The position numbers and the translations under genes are program-made. A model generated the notes under the pieces. It was given only the letters and a program-made list of their open reading frames with translations, was not told the origin of the DNA and did no database searches. Below, piece by piece: positions 50,695-58,618 of a stretch of 64,000 nt of DNA (positions are counted from its first letter, which is position 1; each line of letters opens with the position of its first letter). The stretch spans positions 51,595 to 115,594 of the forward strand of contig SCUS01000054.1 in the NCBI GenBank assembly GCA_004297725.1, in the 5' to 3' direction. The DNA comes from Myxococcaceae bacterium (lineage in GTDB: Bacteria; Myxococcota_A; Polyangia; Polyangiales; Ga0077539).

Positions 50695-52952
50695 GCCGCG
50701 CCGCGCTCCTCCCCCTGCTCGCCGCCCTCGCGCTCGGCTGCGCCGCGCCTCCCGCCGCCGCACCCGTCGACGCCGGGCGCACCGACGTCGCCCTCGACGC
50801 GCCCACGCCGGACGCCCCCTCGGACGTCACCGCCCCGGGGCCGCTGAGCGCGCGCATCGAGGGGGCGGGCTTCGTCTACCAGGGCGAGGAGACCTGCCTC
50901 ACCGTCTCCCACAACGGCGGCCCCGGGGCCCGCTTCGCATGGATCCTCGAGCCCGACGGCGTCCGCGCCAGCACCGAGCGCGCCTGCCGTCGCTGGAGCG
51001 ACCTCGGCGCCTTCCGCGCCTTCGTCACCGTCGAGGCCCGCGGGATGCGCGCCGAGGTGTCCGCGCCCCTCCGCGTCGTGGCCCGGCCGACGACCCCGCG
51101 GCCGACCGCGTCGAGCACCATCGCGTACGACCCCGCGCGCCGCGAGGTCTGGGTCGTGAACCCCGACGCCGACAGCGTGACCGTGCTCTCCGACGAGCCC
51201 ACGACGCGCCTCGCCGAGGTGCCCGTGTGCGACCACCCGCGCACGATCGCCGTCTCCGGTCCCACCGTCGCCGTCGCCTGCCAGGACGACGGCGCGCTCT
51301 GGCTCCTCGACGCCGCGGGCCGATCGCGCCGGGTGGCCGTCGGCCTCGGGGCGGGCGCGAGACCCTACGGCGTCGCGGCCGACCCACGCGGCGGGCGCTT
51401 CTTCGTGACGCTCCAGGACGCCGGTCGGATGGTCGTCGTCGACGCCACCACCGGCTCCATCACGGGCTCCGTCGAGGTGGGCTTCGACGCCCGGGGGATC
51501 ACCGTCAACGCGGCGGGCACGGCCCTCGTCGCGCGCTGGCGAGGCGACGCCGAGGGAGCCCGCGTGGTGCAGGTCGACGCGAGCGACCCGAGCTCGCCGC
51601 GGCGGGTCGGCGTGGGCCTCCTCCAGGTGCAGGAGGACCTCGACAGCGACACCGACAACAGCGGCGTCCCGAGCTTTCTCGGGGCGCTCGCCTTCGGGCC
51701 CTCGGGGCGCGACGCCATCGTCCCGGCGCTCAAGGCCAACAACGTGACGGGGATGTTTCGCACTCGGGAGATGCTCTCTTCTCAGACCACCGCCCGCGCG
51801 GTGCTCTCCGTCGTCTCCCCCGGCGCCCCGGGCGCCTCGCCCTCCGAGGCCGCGCGCTACTCCTTCGACGACCTCGACTACGCCTCGGCGCTGGCGTTCT
51901 CCCCGCAGGGCGACCGGCTCTTCGTCGCGCTCCAGGGCGCCGAGATCGTCGTCGCGCTCGACCCCGAGGGCTTCAACATCACGGGCTCGATCCCCAGCGT
52001 AGGCGGCGCTCCCCAGGGCCTCGCGCTCAGCCCCGACGGCGCCAGGCTCTTCGTGCAGGGCTTCACCTCCCGCACGGTGCGCGTCTACGACGTGCGCGAC
52101 CTCTCCCGCGCCCCGGCGCCCCTCGCCGACGTCGTCACCGTCTCCGCCGAGCCGCTGAGCGCGCAGGTGGCCCTCGGCCAGCGGATCTTCTATGCGAGCC
52201 GCGACCCTCGCATGAGCCGCACGTCCTACCTGTCGTGCGCGAGCTGCCACCTCGACGGCGAGGGCGACAACCTGGTGTGGGACTTCACCCAGCGGGGGGA
52301 GGGGCTGCGCAACACCATCCCCCTCCAGGGTCGAGGCGGCGTCGAGCACGGGCCCCTGCACTGGAGCGCCAACTTCGACGAGGTGCAGGACTTCGAGCAC
52401 GACATCCGCGGGGGCCAAGGGGGCCTCGGCTTCGTGGCCGACGCGGTGTTCCACTCGGGCGGCCACGACGCCCCGCTCGGCGCCTCGAAGCTGGGGCTCT
52501 CCTCGGAGCTCGATGCCCTCGCGGCCTACGTGGCGAGCCTCCGGCGCGTGGGGCCGTCGCCCTTCCGCCGCGACGACGACGCGGCCTGGCTCGCCTCCCG
52601 CGCGCGGGGCGAGGCGCTCTTCCGCAGCGAGGAGACGCGCTGCGCCACCTGCCACGCGGGCCCCCGCTACACCGACAGCGCCTTCGCGCCAGGCACCCGG
52701 ACGCCCGTGCTCCACGACGTCGGTACGCTCGGCCCGGGCAGCGGCCAGCGCCTCGGCGGGGCCCTCTCCGGGCTCGACACCCCGACGCTCCGTGACCTCT
52801 GGAGGACGGCCCCGTACCTCCACGACGGCTCCGCGGCGACGCTCCGTGACGTGCTGGTGACGCGCAACCGAGACGACCGCCACGGACGCACCTCGGGTCT
52901 CTCCACCGCCCAGCTCTCGGACCTCGAGACCTTCCTGCGCTGCGTGGAATGA
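50691..52952 (+). CDS. Di-haem c-type cytochrome (MauG/peroxidase-like) fused to a YVTN-type propeller lipoprotein
   Basis: This 753-residue protein starts at GTG 50691, overlapping the previous stop. Signal and lipobox (LAALALGC) are followed by an Ala/Pro/Asp linker. A propeller runs through about 130-480 (STIAYDPARREVWVVNPDADSV, GVAADPRGGRFFVTLQDAG, ASALAFSPQGDRLFVALQGAE, GLALSPDGARLFVQGF). The cytochrome region has two CXXCH sites, SCASCHLDGEG and CATCHAGPRYTD, with LFRSEETR and LRDLWRTAPYLHDGSAATL as in bacterial cytochrome c peroxidases/MauG. It probably performs periplasmic or surface redox chemistry. The downstream acyltransferase overlaps by 4 bases. Confidence 0.86.
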   Translation: MSRAALLPLLAALALGCAAPPAAAPVDAGRTDVALDAPTPDAPSDVTAPGPLSARIEGAGFVYQGEETCLTVSHNGGPGARFAWILEPDGVRASTERACRRWSDLGAFRAFVTVEARGMRAEVSAPLRVVARPTTPRPTASSTIAYDPARREVWVVNPDADSVTVLSDEPTTRLAEVPVCDHPRTIAVSGPTVAVACQDDGALWLLDAAGRSRRVAVGLGAGARPYGVAADPRGGRFFVTLQDAGRMVVVDATTGSITGSVEVGFDARGITVNAAGTALVARWRGDAEGARVVQVDASDPSSPRRVGVGLLQVQEDLDSDTDNSGVPSFLGALAFGPSGRDAIVPALKANNVTGMFRTREMLSSQTTARAVLSVVSPGAPGASPSEAARYSFDDLDYASALAFSPQGDRLFVALQGAEIVVALDPEGFNITGSIPSVGGAPQGLALSPDGARLFVQGFTSRTVRVYDVRDLSRAPAPLADVVTVSAEPLSAQVALGQRIFYASRDPRMSRTSYLSCASCHLDGEGDNLVWDFTQRGEGLRNTIPLQGRGGVEHGPLHWSANFDEVQDFEHDIRGGQGGLGFVADAVFHSGGHDAPLGASKLGLSSELDALAAYVASLRRVGPSPFRRDDDAAWLASRARGEALFRSEETRCATCHAGPRYTDSAFAPGTRTPVLHDVGTLGPGSGQRLGGALSGLDTPTLRDLWRTAPYLHDGSAATLRDVLVTRNRDDRHGRTSGLSTAQLSDLETFLRCVE

Positions 52953-53581
52953 GCGGCGTGGGCGCGACGAGGTCTCTCTGGCGTGCGGCGGCGTGGCCCA
53001 TCGCGGGCTCGCTCTGGGCGTGGAGCCGCTTCGTGCTCGGCACCTCGCGCGTGCTCGTCGAGGGACGCCTCGACGAGCGGCCCACGATCTACGTGCACTG
53101 GCACCAGCACCTGCCGCTGGTGATGCCGCTGCTCGGCCGGCGCGGGTGCTGGCTCATGATGAGCGGCGCCCCCAACATGGCGCCCATCGCGCGGTGGGCG
53201 CAGCTCCTGGGGCTGCGGCTCGTGCGAGGGAGCTCGGGCGACGGAGGGCGCGCCGCGCTCTCGCGACTCGCGGAGGCGCTCCGCGGCGGAGGCAGCGTGG
53301 AGCTCGCGGTCGATGGTCCCGCGGGCCCACCCTTCGTGGCGAAGCCAGGGTGCGTCGACCTCGCGCTCTCCACCGGGGCGCCGATCGTCGCCCTGGGCTA
53401 CCGCAGCGACCGCGCCTTCGTGACCCCCGGGCGCTGGGACGACCAGCTCATGGTGCTCCCCTTCGCGGCGGTGACGGTGTCGGCGGTGACGGTTCCGGTG
53501 CTGGAGGGCGACACCCGGGAGACGCTGCTGGCCCGCGTGCAGTCGACGCTCGAAGGTCTGCGCGTCGCCTCTCCTGATTAA
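52949..53581 (+). CDS. DUF374/LPLAT-family acyltransferase-like membrane protein
   Basis: This 210-residue protein resembles the DUF374 branch of lysophospholipid acyltransferases. YVHWHQHLPLVMPLLG stands where the HxxxxD box would be (His kept, acid not obvious), SGAPNMAPIARWAQLLGLRLVRGSSGDGG is the second block, and VELAVDGPAGPPFVAKPGCVDLAL is the conserved DGPxGP motif, followed by TGAPIVALGYRS. It probably transfers an acyl group in lipid or lipid A synthesis at the inner membrane. ATGA overlap with the cytochrome gene makes it the third gene of an operon. It overlaps the convergent gene at its stop. Confidence 0.83.
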   Translation: MSGVGATRSLWRAAAWPIAGSLWAWSRFVLGTSRVLVEGRLDERPTIYVHWHQHLPLVMPLLGRRGCWLMMSGAPNMAPIARWAQLLGLRLVRGSSGDGGRAALSRLAEALRGGGSVELAVDGPAGPPFVAKPGCVDLALSTGAPIVALGYRSDRAFVTPGRWDDQLMVLPFAAVTVSAVTVPVLEGDTRETLLARVQSTLEGLRVASPD

Positions 53582-54219
53582 CTCCCCTCGGGACTCACCC
53601 CCACCCGGGTGACCCCAGCGCCGCCGGAGGCGCGCCTCGGGTCGCGGATGAGCGCGTCGAAGGCGTCACGGAGGGCCGCGAAGGTCGCGTCGCGCGACGC
53701 TATCAGCCCTCGCTCGATCCGTCCCGACCACGCGATCATCGCAAGGCCCAGGGCCGCGGCGACCACCTGGGGCATGTCTGGACTCGGGCGCCCGCCGGCC
53801 AGGGAGAGCGCCGCCACGAGCAGCAGCGCGCCGGGGATCGCTGCGTAGCGGGCGGCGCGCAGCGGGGCCGCCTGCGCCTCGAAGGCCTCGTCGTAGCGGG
53901 CGCGCACCGGGGCGAGCACCCGCTCGGGAGAGAGGTCCCCGGCGCTCCGATAGTCCGCGGAGGGGTCGCTCTGGGCGACGCCCCGGTCGCAGGCGAGGAT
54001 CGCGGCGCGCGTGGCGGAGGCGAGCGGCGAGTCGCTCGCGGCGCGGGTCAGCTTCACGGCGCGGTCGGCGTTGCGCGCGTCGAGGAGCTTGCGGACCACC
54101 GCCGTGAAGGCCTCGGCGTTGAGGCTCGCCCGGAGCACCCGCAGCAGGTAGGGGGCGCCCAGCGCCGCGCCCGCCGCGACCAGGAGCCAGGGGAGCCAGG
54201 AGAGCCACGGGGTCTGCAT
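53578..54219 (-). CDS. Membrane protein with about three TM helices, unknown
   Basis: I do not recognise this 213-residue protein. TM1 is near the N-terminus (WLSWLPWLLVAAGAALGAPYLL). A charged helical region follows (AEAFTAVVRKLLDARNADRAVKLTRAA), then two hydrophobic helices (AAIPGALLLVAALSLAGG and PQVVAAALGLAMIAWSG). The N-terminal layout (one TM, then a cytoplasmic helical part and a C-terminal TM pair) recalls MotA/TolQ/ExbB-like proteins, but no firm motif is seen. The ATG is at 54219. The stop overlaps the convergent acyltransferase gene by 4 bases. Confidence 0.6.
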   Translation of the reverse strand: MQTPWLSWLPWLLVAAGAALGAPYLLRVLRASLNAEAFTAVVRKLLDARNADRAVKLTRAASDSPLASATRAAILACDRGVAQSDPSADYRSAGDLSPERVLAPVRARYDEAFEAQAAPLRAARYAAIPGALLLVAALSLAGGRPSPDMPQVVAAALGLAMIAWSGRIERGLIASRDATFAALRDAFDALIRDPRRASGGAGVTRVGVSPEGS

Positions 54220-54551
54220 CGCCGCGGAACCATAACGCAGCCCCACGGCGGAATGACCGCTCCCGGGTGCGCCGCGATGTTCGTGAGCGCGCGGGGTGTC
54301 CATTGGAGACATGTCCCGACCGTGTTCATTGAAGTGAGGAGTCGGGCTCAACCTTGAACGCCTGCCGATGCTCCGTGCTGCCCGATGGGGCGTGTGCACG
54401 CAGCGCACAGCGCTCATGTGGGCAATCGTGCGCCCTATTTTCAAGGCAGATCTGAATAGCCCTCCCCTCCACCCCGTGTGGCGTGTCAGCTTGGGCGTCA
54501 TCACTGCCTTGAACGGACAGGCGCGATGCGCTCCCTTGGAGGAACGAAAGT
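54220..54551. other. Intergenic region upstream of a small lipoprotein gene
   Basis: These 332 bases hold no recognisable gene. They contain a less GC-rich patch around 54430-54460 (CCTATTTTCAAGGCAGATC) and a GGAGG ribosome site at 54538-54542 for the gene that follows. A promoter for each divergent neighbour must lie here; I could not place -35/-10 boxes with confidence. Confidence 0.4.
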
Positions 54552-55139
54552 ATGGATAACTGGAAGATCGGTCGGGCATCGATGGCGATGCTGGTGTTGG
54601 CGATGACCGCGGGCTGCGGCTCCGAAGACCCCGCGAACACCGCGAACACCGTGAACTACTCGGGCCCCGTCTCGATCAACATCGACAAGTTCAAGGACGG
54701 CGAGGTGCGCAACAACGCCTTCGACGCCGACAAGTCCGTCTCGAGCGAGTCGGGCAACCCGTACGGGATGTTCCTCTCCCAGGCGAGGGCGACGCTGGGG
54801 CGGGCGCCTGCGGCGGTGTTGGTCGACCGCGTGACGCTCACCCTCGGCCGCGACAGCACCGGCGTGACGGCCTTCGAGCAGATTCTGGGCGGGCCGCTCG
54901 TCGTCTACCTCGCGAGCTCCAGCTCCACGGTCAACATCGGCACCGTCGCGCAGCCCACCGGCGCGGGCCCCGTCGAGGTGGTCATCACCGCCACGCGCGA
55001 CACCCTCGCGCCCATCAACAACGACCTGGTCCAGGGGAGTTTCAAGGTGGGCATCCGCGTGCCCGCCGCCGCGGCGCTCCCCCGCTCCTTCGACGCGAAG
55101 GTCGCGACGGTGCTCTACTTCCGCGCCCTCGCCCTGTAA
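54552..55139 (+). CDS. Small lipoprotein, unknown
   Basis: This 195-residue exported protein has a signal and lipobox (MLVLAMTAGCGSED), then a beta-rich domain (GPVSINIDKFKDGEVRNNAFDADKSVSSESGNPYGMFLS, VLVDRVTLTLGRDSTGVTAFEQILGGPLVVYLASS, VEVVITATRDTLAPINNDLVQGSFKVGIRV). The strand pattern suggests a beta sandwich. No Cys after the lipid Cys. A good GGAGG site precedes the ATG. It faces the RiPP cluster tail-to-tail with 41 bases between stops; no evidence links them. Confidence 0.75.
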   Translation: MDNWKIGRASMAMLVLAMTAGCGSEDPANTANTVNYSGPVSINIDKFKDGEVRNNAFDADKSVSSESGNPYGMFLSQARATLGRAPAAVLVDRVTLTLGRDSTGVTAFEQILGGPLVVYLASSSSTVNIGTVAQPTGAGPVEVVITATRDTLAPINNDLVQGSFKVGIRVPAAAALPRSFDAKVATVLYFRALAL

Positions 55140-55180
55140 GCAATCCCCCCAAATCCAGGCGCACTGGCGACGCCCCGCCC

Positions 55181-55543
55181 TCAGCGGGGCGCGGCCTTGA
55201 TGATGAGGTACCGCAGCGGGGCCTCGCGGGAGTCGTTGCGCAGCGCGAGCGTCTTGCCGAGCGGCAGGTAGGCCACCGCGCCGGGGAAGAGCTGCTGCGC
55301 GAGGCCGTTGACCGTGGCGGTGCCGAGGCCCTCGATGCAGACCACGATCTCGGCGTCCTGCGACTGGACGTGCGGGCCTACGCTGCCGCCCGCGTCGAGC
55401 TCGCACGCCAGCGCGGCGGTGAAGGGAGCGGTCACCTCGTCCGGGAGCAGCTCCCAGACCCGCACCGCGCCGACCCCGCCGAAGAGGGCCTCGCGGCGGT
55501 CGCCGAGCTCCAGCGGGAGGTCCATCCAGCTCGGGGCGCTCAC
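55181..55543 (-). CDS. Cupin-domain protein of the RiPP-like cluster
   Basis: This 120-residue single-domain cupin starts at a GTG whose GTGA overlaps the stop of the radical SAM gene, so it is the last gene of the cluster. The cupin core is GGSVGPHVQSQDAEIVVCIEGLGTATVNG, then QQLFPGAVAYLPLGKTLALRN. One His and one Glu of the first metal motif are present, but the second His is replaced by Gln, so metal binding may be weak or altered. Role in the cluster is unknown; a late oxidation, isomerisation or substrate-binding function is possible. Confidence 0.78.
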   Translation of the reverse strand: MSAPSWMDLPLELGDRREALFGGVGAVRVWELLPDEVTAPFTAALACELDAGGSVGPHVQSQDAEIVVCIEGLGTATVNGLAQQLFPGAVAYLPLGKTLALRNDSREAPLRYLIIKAAPR

Positions 55544-56895
55544 GGGGCGACCGCGCTCTCGACGCGCCCTGGCTGCGGCGCTCGCTCCCGGCCGCCGTAG
55601 CGGGAGCGGTAGCAGGCGATGGTGTCGTCGCGCTCCTGCGCCAGGAGCTGCACGAGGTCCGGGGTCTCCTCGATCCAGGCCGCGGGCCAGGAGACCGCGT
55701 CGAGGGTGAAGCGCTGCGGGTCGCCGTCGGGCCACGGGGCGTCGTAGTCCTCCTCGCGGAGACCGAAGGTGCCGTAGTCGAAGGGGCGCTTCACCAGCGA
55801 GGCCATCTTCAGGTGCACCCGCTCCCGCTTTCCCTCGGCGGCCTGGACGAGCGCGCGGTGGTGGCAGTAGGGGGTGTTGCCGCGGCGGTTGAAGAACACG
55901 TGCGACGTCCACGAGCAGCCGCCCCGGCAGGTCGACGCGAACTCGCAGCCCTTGCAGAAGCCCCAGAGGTGGTCGGTTCCGGCGGCGGTGTCGGCGACGT
56001 CGTTGAAGCGGAGCTCGGGCGCGCGCTCGACGATGTCGCGCAGGCTCTTCTCGCGAACGTTGCCGCCGGTGTAGGGCGTCGACGGCAGCGAGGGGCAGCC
56101 CTTGATCGCGCCGTTGGCCTCGATGCCGAGCGCGTCGGTGCCCGCGGTGCAGCCGCGGAAGATGGCGCCGTCGCCGCCGCGCAGCGAGCGCTCGTAGGGG
56201 CCGAAGTAGCCGAGGTTGTTGCCCGCGGTCACGGCGATGCCGTCGCGCTGGGCCCTCGTCGCGAGCAGCGACAGCACCGGGAACACATCCACGAACTCCG
56301 CCGGCTGCAGCAGCATCGGCACCTCGTCGGCGGCGTTGCCCATCGGCACCGTGGTCTGGATCTGCCAGGCCTTCACGCCCGCCTCGCGGAGCGCCTCGTA
56401 GAGCAGCGGCAGCTCCCGCATCGAGCGTCGGTTGATCTGCGTGTTGGCCGTCACCCGCAGCCCCGCGCGCCGCATGCACGCCATCGCCTCGAAGGCCCAG
56501 CGGAAGGAGCCCTCCTTGCCGCGGATCCAGTCGTGCGTGGCCTCGAGTCCGTCGAGCGAGACCCCGACGCTGGCGATGCCCGCCTCGCGCATCCGCCCGG
56601 CCATCACGTCGGTCACTCCGAGGCCGCCCGTCTGCAGGGTGCACATCATCCCGACGCGGGTGATCTCCGCCGCGATCTCCAGCCAGTCCTTGCGGAGGTA
56701 GGCCTCGCCGCCGATGAGGGTCACCTCGACGACGCCGAGGTCCTTCATCTGGTGCACGAGGTCGAGGGCCTCCTCGGTGGAGAGCTCGTCGTCGCGCTTG
56801 TCTCCGGCCCGCGATCCGCAGTGGCGGCACGCGAGGTTGCACTTGAGGGTGATCTCCCAGACGGCGTATCGCTTGCGGGTCTCGTTGGGCTGCAT
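55540..56895 (-). CDS. Radical SAM/SPASM peptide maturase
   Basis: This 451-residue enzyme has the radical SAM cluster motif CNLACRHC (Cys19, 23, 26), GGEAYLRKDW as the SAM-contacting GGE, and SVSLDGLEATHDWIRG. The C-terminal SPASM domain is complete: GCTAG ... NGAIKGCPS, then CKGCEFASTCRGGC (C-x2-C-x5-C-x3-C) and a last Cys in YCHH, so two auxiliary [4Fe-4S] clusters are expected. SPASM proteins next to a small Cys-containing peptide gene generally modify that peptide (thioether or C-C crosslinks, epimerisation). The upstream peptide gene ends 129 bases away. The ATG at 56895 has GGAGAA upstream. Confidence 0.9.
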   Translation of the reverse strand: MQPNETRKRYAVWEITLKCNLACRHCGSRAGDKRDDELSTEEALDLVHQMKDLGVVEVTLIGGEAYLRKDWLEIAAEITRVGMMCTLQTGGLGVTDVMAGRMREAGIASVGVSLDGLEATHDWIRGKEGSFRWAFEAMACMRRAGLRVTANTQINRRSMRELPLLYEALREAGVKAWQIQTTVPMGNAADEVPMLLQPAEFVDVFPVLSLLATRAQRDGIAVTAGNNLGYFGPYERSLRGGDGAIFRGCTAGTDALGIEANGAIKGCPSLPSTPYTGGNVREKSLRDIVERAPELRFNDVADTAAGTDHLWGFCKGCEFASTCRGGCSWTSHVFFNRRGNTPYCHHRALVQAAEGKRERVHLKMASLVKRPFDYGTFGLREEDYDAPWPDGDPQRFTLDAVSWPAAWIEETPDLVQLLAQERDDTIACYRSRYGGRERAPQPGRVESAVAP

Positions 56896-56972
56896 GGGCA
56901 GAGTTCTCCGGGCGGTATTGGGGGGCGTGAGGCGGCGGGCTTCAGCGTGGAGGATGCGAGGGAGGGGAGAAG

Positions 56973-57009
56973 GCCCCCGCGAGGCGCGTTGCGGTCGCCG
57001 CGCGGGGGC
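56973..57009 (-). terminator. GC-rich hairpin just after the peptide gene (attenuator-like)
   Basis: GCCCCCGCG (56973-56981) pairs perfectly with CGCGGGGGC (57001-57009) around a 19-base loop that can pair further. On the minus strand it begins 16 bases after the peptide stop. There is no T-tract, only a C/T-rich run, so it may be a partial terminator or an RNA-stabilising stem that keeps peptide mRNA above enzyme mRNA, as in many RiPP operons. Confidence 0.5.
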
Positions 57010-57024
57010 ACTTCAGGGCATCGA

Positions 57025-57210
57025 TCACAGGTCGGGCGGCGCGCAGCCGTAGCAGACGGCCGGCCGCACCGAGGCGGCGCCGGCCTTGATGCCCGCGCGG
57101 ATCGTGAGGCGCGAGCGGGCGCCCACGCGCTCGATCTCGTCGAGGGCCGCGTGGGCCTTCTGCTGGGAGGGGTTGGCGGGCGCGTCGTTGTTCGAATGCG
57201 GGTTGCTCAT
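57025..57210 (-). CDS. Putative RiPP precursor peptide
   Basis: This 61-residue peptide has a good ribosome site (AGGAGAG about 6 bases before the ATG). The N-terminal 20 residues are Asn/Pro/Ser-rich. Residues 18-44 form a likely helix (KAHAALDEIERVGARSRL, then TIRAGIKAGA) that would serve as a recognition leader. The C-terminus, SVRPAVCYGCAPPDL, holds the only cysteines (Cys53, Cys56) with Tyr54 between, then Pro-Pro-Asp-Leu. It lies between lanC and the radical SAM gene on the same strand. The family is not recognised. The core has two Cys and only one Ser nearby (Ser47), so it is poor in classic lanthionine acceptor residues. Confidence 0.72.
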   Translation of the reverse strand: MSNPHSNNDAPANPSQQKAHAALDEIERVGARSRLTIRAGIKAGAASVRPAVCYGCAPPDL

Positions 57211-57318
57211 GACGTCTCTCCTGCTCTCGCGTGATTGGTGACGCTGCGGCGCTGATTCGCCGCGTCGGTCACGCAGAGAGTGATTGCAGAAGAGATGCCA
57301 GCGCTCGGAGAGGGCTCC

Positions 57319-58539
57319 TCAGGGAGCGTGGAGCGAGAGCGCGAGGGGGCGATCCCAGGCGATGGTCGTGAGGCCGAGGGCGTCGGCGAGGGCGAGGCCG
57401 ATGCCCGCGTTTCCCTCGAGAAGACCAGGGTCATTCTCCCATCGATCGGGCGGCGGCTGGGTGCGCCACGTGCGGAAGGGACCGAACTCTCCGGGCGCCG
57501 TTCGCATCGAGAGTCCCTGCGCGAACCACGAGAGCGCGCCGTCGCGGAAGGCGCCCTCTCCGGTCATGCGATAGAGCGTGTGGTGGAGGTGGGCGATGCC
57601 CATCGCGCCGTGGCAGAGCGGCGCGTCGCGCACCGTGTCGTGCGGCGGGCGTCGCCTCGCGGCGTCGGTGGCGAGCTCCATGGCGACGCTCTCCCAGCGC
57701 TTGTTTCCTGCGGTGCGAGCGATCTGTAGCAGCGCCGCCGCGACGCCCAGGTCGCCGTAGCACCAGACGTTGCGGTCCGTGGGCCTGGGCCCCGACTCGA
57801 CGGGAAAGCGCGCAGGAAAGCGCCCCTCGCCGCGCGGCGCTCGCAGCGCGAGGAAGGCCTCCATGCCCTCGTCGAGGAGCGGTCCTGCGCGCTCGACGCC
57901 CCACGCGGCGGCGCCCGCGAGCGCGTAGAGCACGCCCGCCTGGCCGTGGAGCACGCCGCAGTCGACCTGCGGAAAGCGCTCCTTCGCCCGATAGAAGGGC
58001 ACCTGCGCCGCCGTGGTGAGCCAGAGGCGCCCGTCGGGAGTACGGGTCGACAGCTCCTCGAGGCGGTCGACGATGTGGGAGAGCATGGCGATGCCGGAGC
58101 CCCGAAGGGCCCGCTCCAGCGCGTAGATGGCCGTGCCCGCGAGGCCCTGCATCAGGTCGAAATCGCCCGCCCAGGGGCCCTCGGAGAGCACCTCGACCAG
58201 GGCCGCGTCGACGTCCTCGTTCGCGTCGTCGCCGCCGTGGCCGAGGAGTTCCATCACCCACGCGAGGCCGGCGACCCCGTCGTGCAGCGCGGTGTTCATC
58301 TCCGCCTCCGAAGCGCGCTCGACGCACCACTCCAGCAGCGCGCTCGCCCGCCCCGCGTGCCCGTCGCCAGGGAAGGCGTCGTGCGTCGCCGCGAGCAGCA
58401 GGCAGGGGCCCAGCGCCCCGAGCAGCGTCGTGTCGCGCAGCGCCTCGAAGGGCGCCTCGCGGAGGGGGGTGACGATGGCGAGCAGCGCGTCGCGCGCCTC
58501 GTCGGCGATAGGGCCCTGCAGCAGCGCGGAGGTGGTCAT
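57319..58539 (-). CDS. LanC-like lanthionine cyclase
   Basis: This 406-residue protein has the LanC alpha/alpha-toroid pattern. GVLHGQAGVLYAL contains the catalytic-type His, NVWCYGDLGVAAAL the first zinc Cys, and PLCHGAMGIAHLHHTLY the Cys-His pair; GLLEGNAGIGLAL closes the barrel. All zinc ligands are kept, so it should be able to activate Cys thiols. LanC enzymes normally add Cys to dehydroalanine/dehydrobutyrine made by a LanB dehydratase, but none is present nearby. It is the first gene of the cluster. The ATG at 58539 is preferred; a GTG at 58557 is in frame. Confidence 0.88.
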   Translation of the reverse strand: MTTSALLQGPIADEARDALLAIVTPLREAPFEALRDTTLLGALGPCLLLAATHDAFPGDGHAGRASALLEWCVERASEAEMNTALHDGVAGLAWVMELLGHGGDDANEDVDAALVEVLSEGPWAGDFDLMQGLAGTAIYALERALRGSGIAMLSHIVDRLEELSTRTPDGRLWLTTAAQVPFYRAKERFPQVDCGVLHGQAGVLYALAGAAAWGVERAGPLLDEGMEAFLALRAPRGEGRFPARFPVESGPRPTDRNVWCYGDLGVAAALLQIARTAGNKRWESVAMELATDAARRRPPHDTVRDAPLCHGAMGIAHLHHTLYRMTGEGAFRDGALSWFAQGLSMRTAPGEFGPFRTWRTQPPPDRWENDPGLLEGNAGIGLALADALGLTTIAWDRPLALSLHAP

Positions 58540-58580
58540 CGGGAGCCTACGGTACACCCCGACACGGCGCTGGCCGGAGG

Positions 58581-58618
58581 TGGCACGTGCCAGCGTCGGT
58601 GTCGGTCGCGTGCCAGCG
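58581..58618. promoter_or_regulatory. Operator-like palindrome and direct repeat upstream of lanC
   Basis: TGGCACGTGCCA (58581-58592) is a perfect 12-base palindrome 42 bases before the lanC start. Its right half continues into CGTGCCAGCG (58586-58595), which recurs at 58609-58618, 23 bases on; a partial copy (CGTGCCGG) follows at 58621. This looks like a regulator-binding array for the cluster. The regulator is unknown and no promoter boxes could be fixed. Confidence 0.5.

Noticed and set aside
58586..58618. Sigma-54 promoters reading toward lanC (two CTGGCACG elements on the minus strand)
   Set aside because: The -24 half is perfect, but neither copy has a TTGC-like -12 element at the right distance; operator-like repeats are the better reading.
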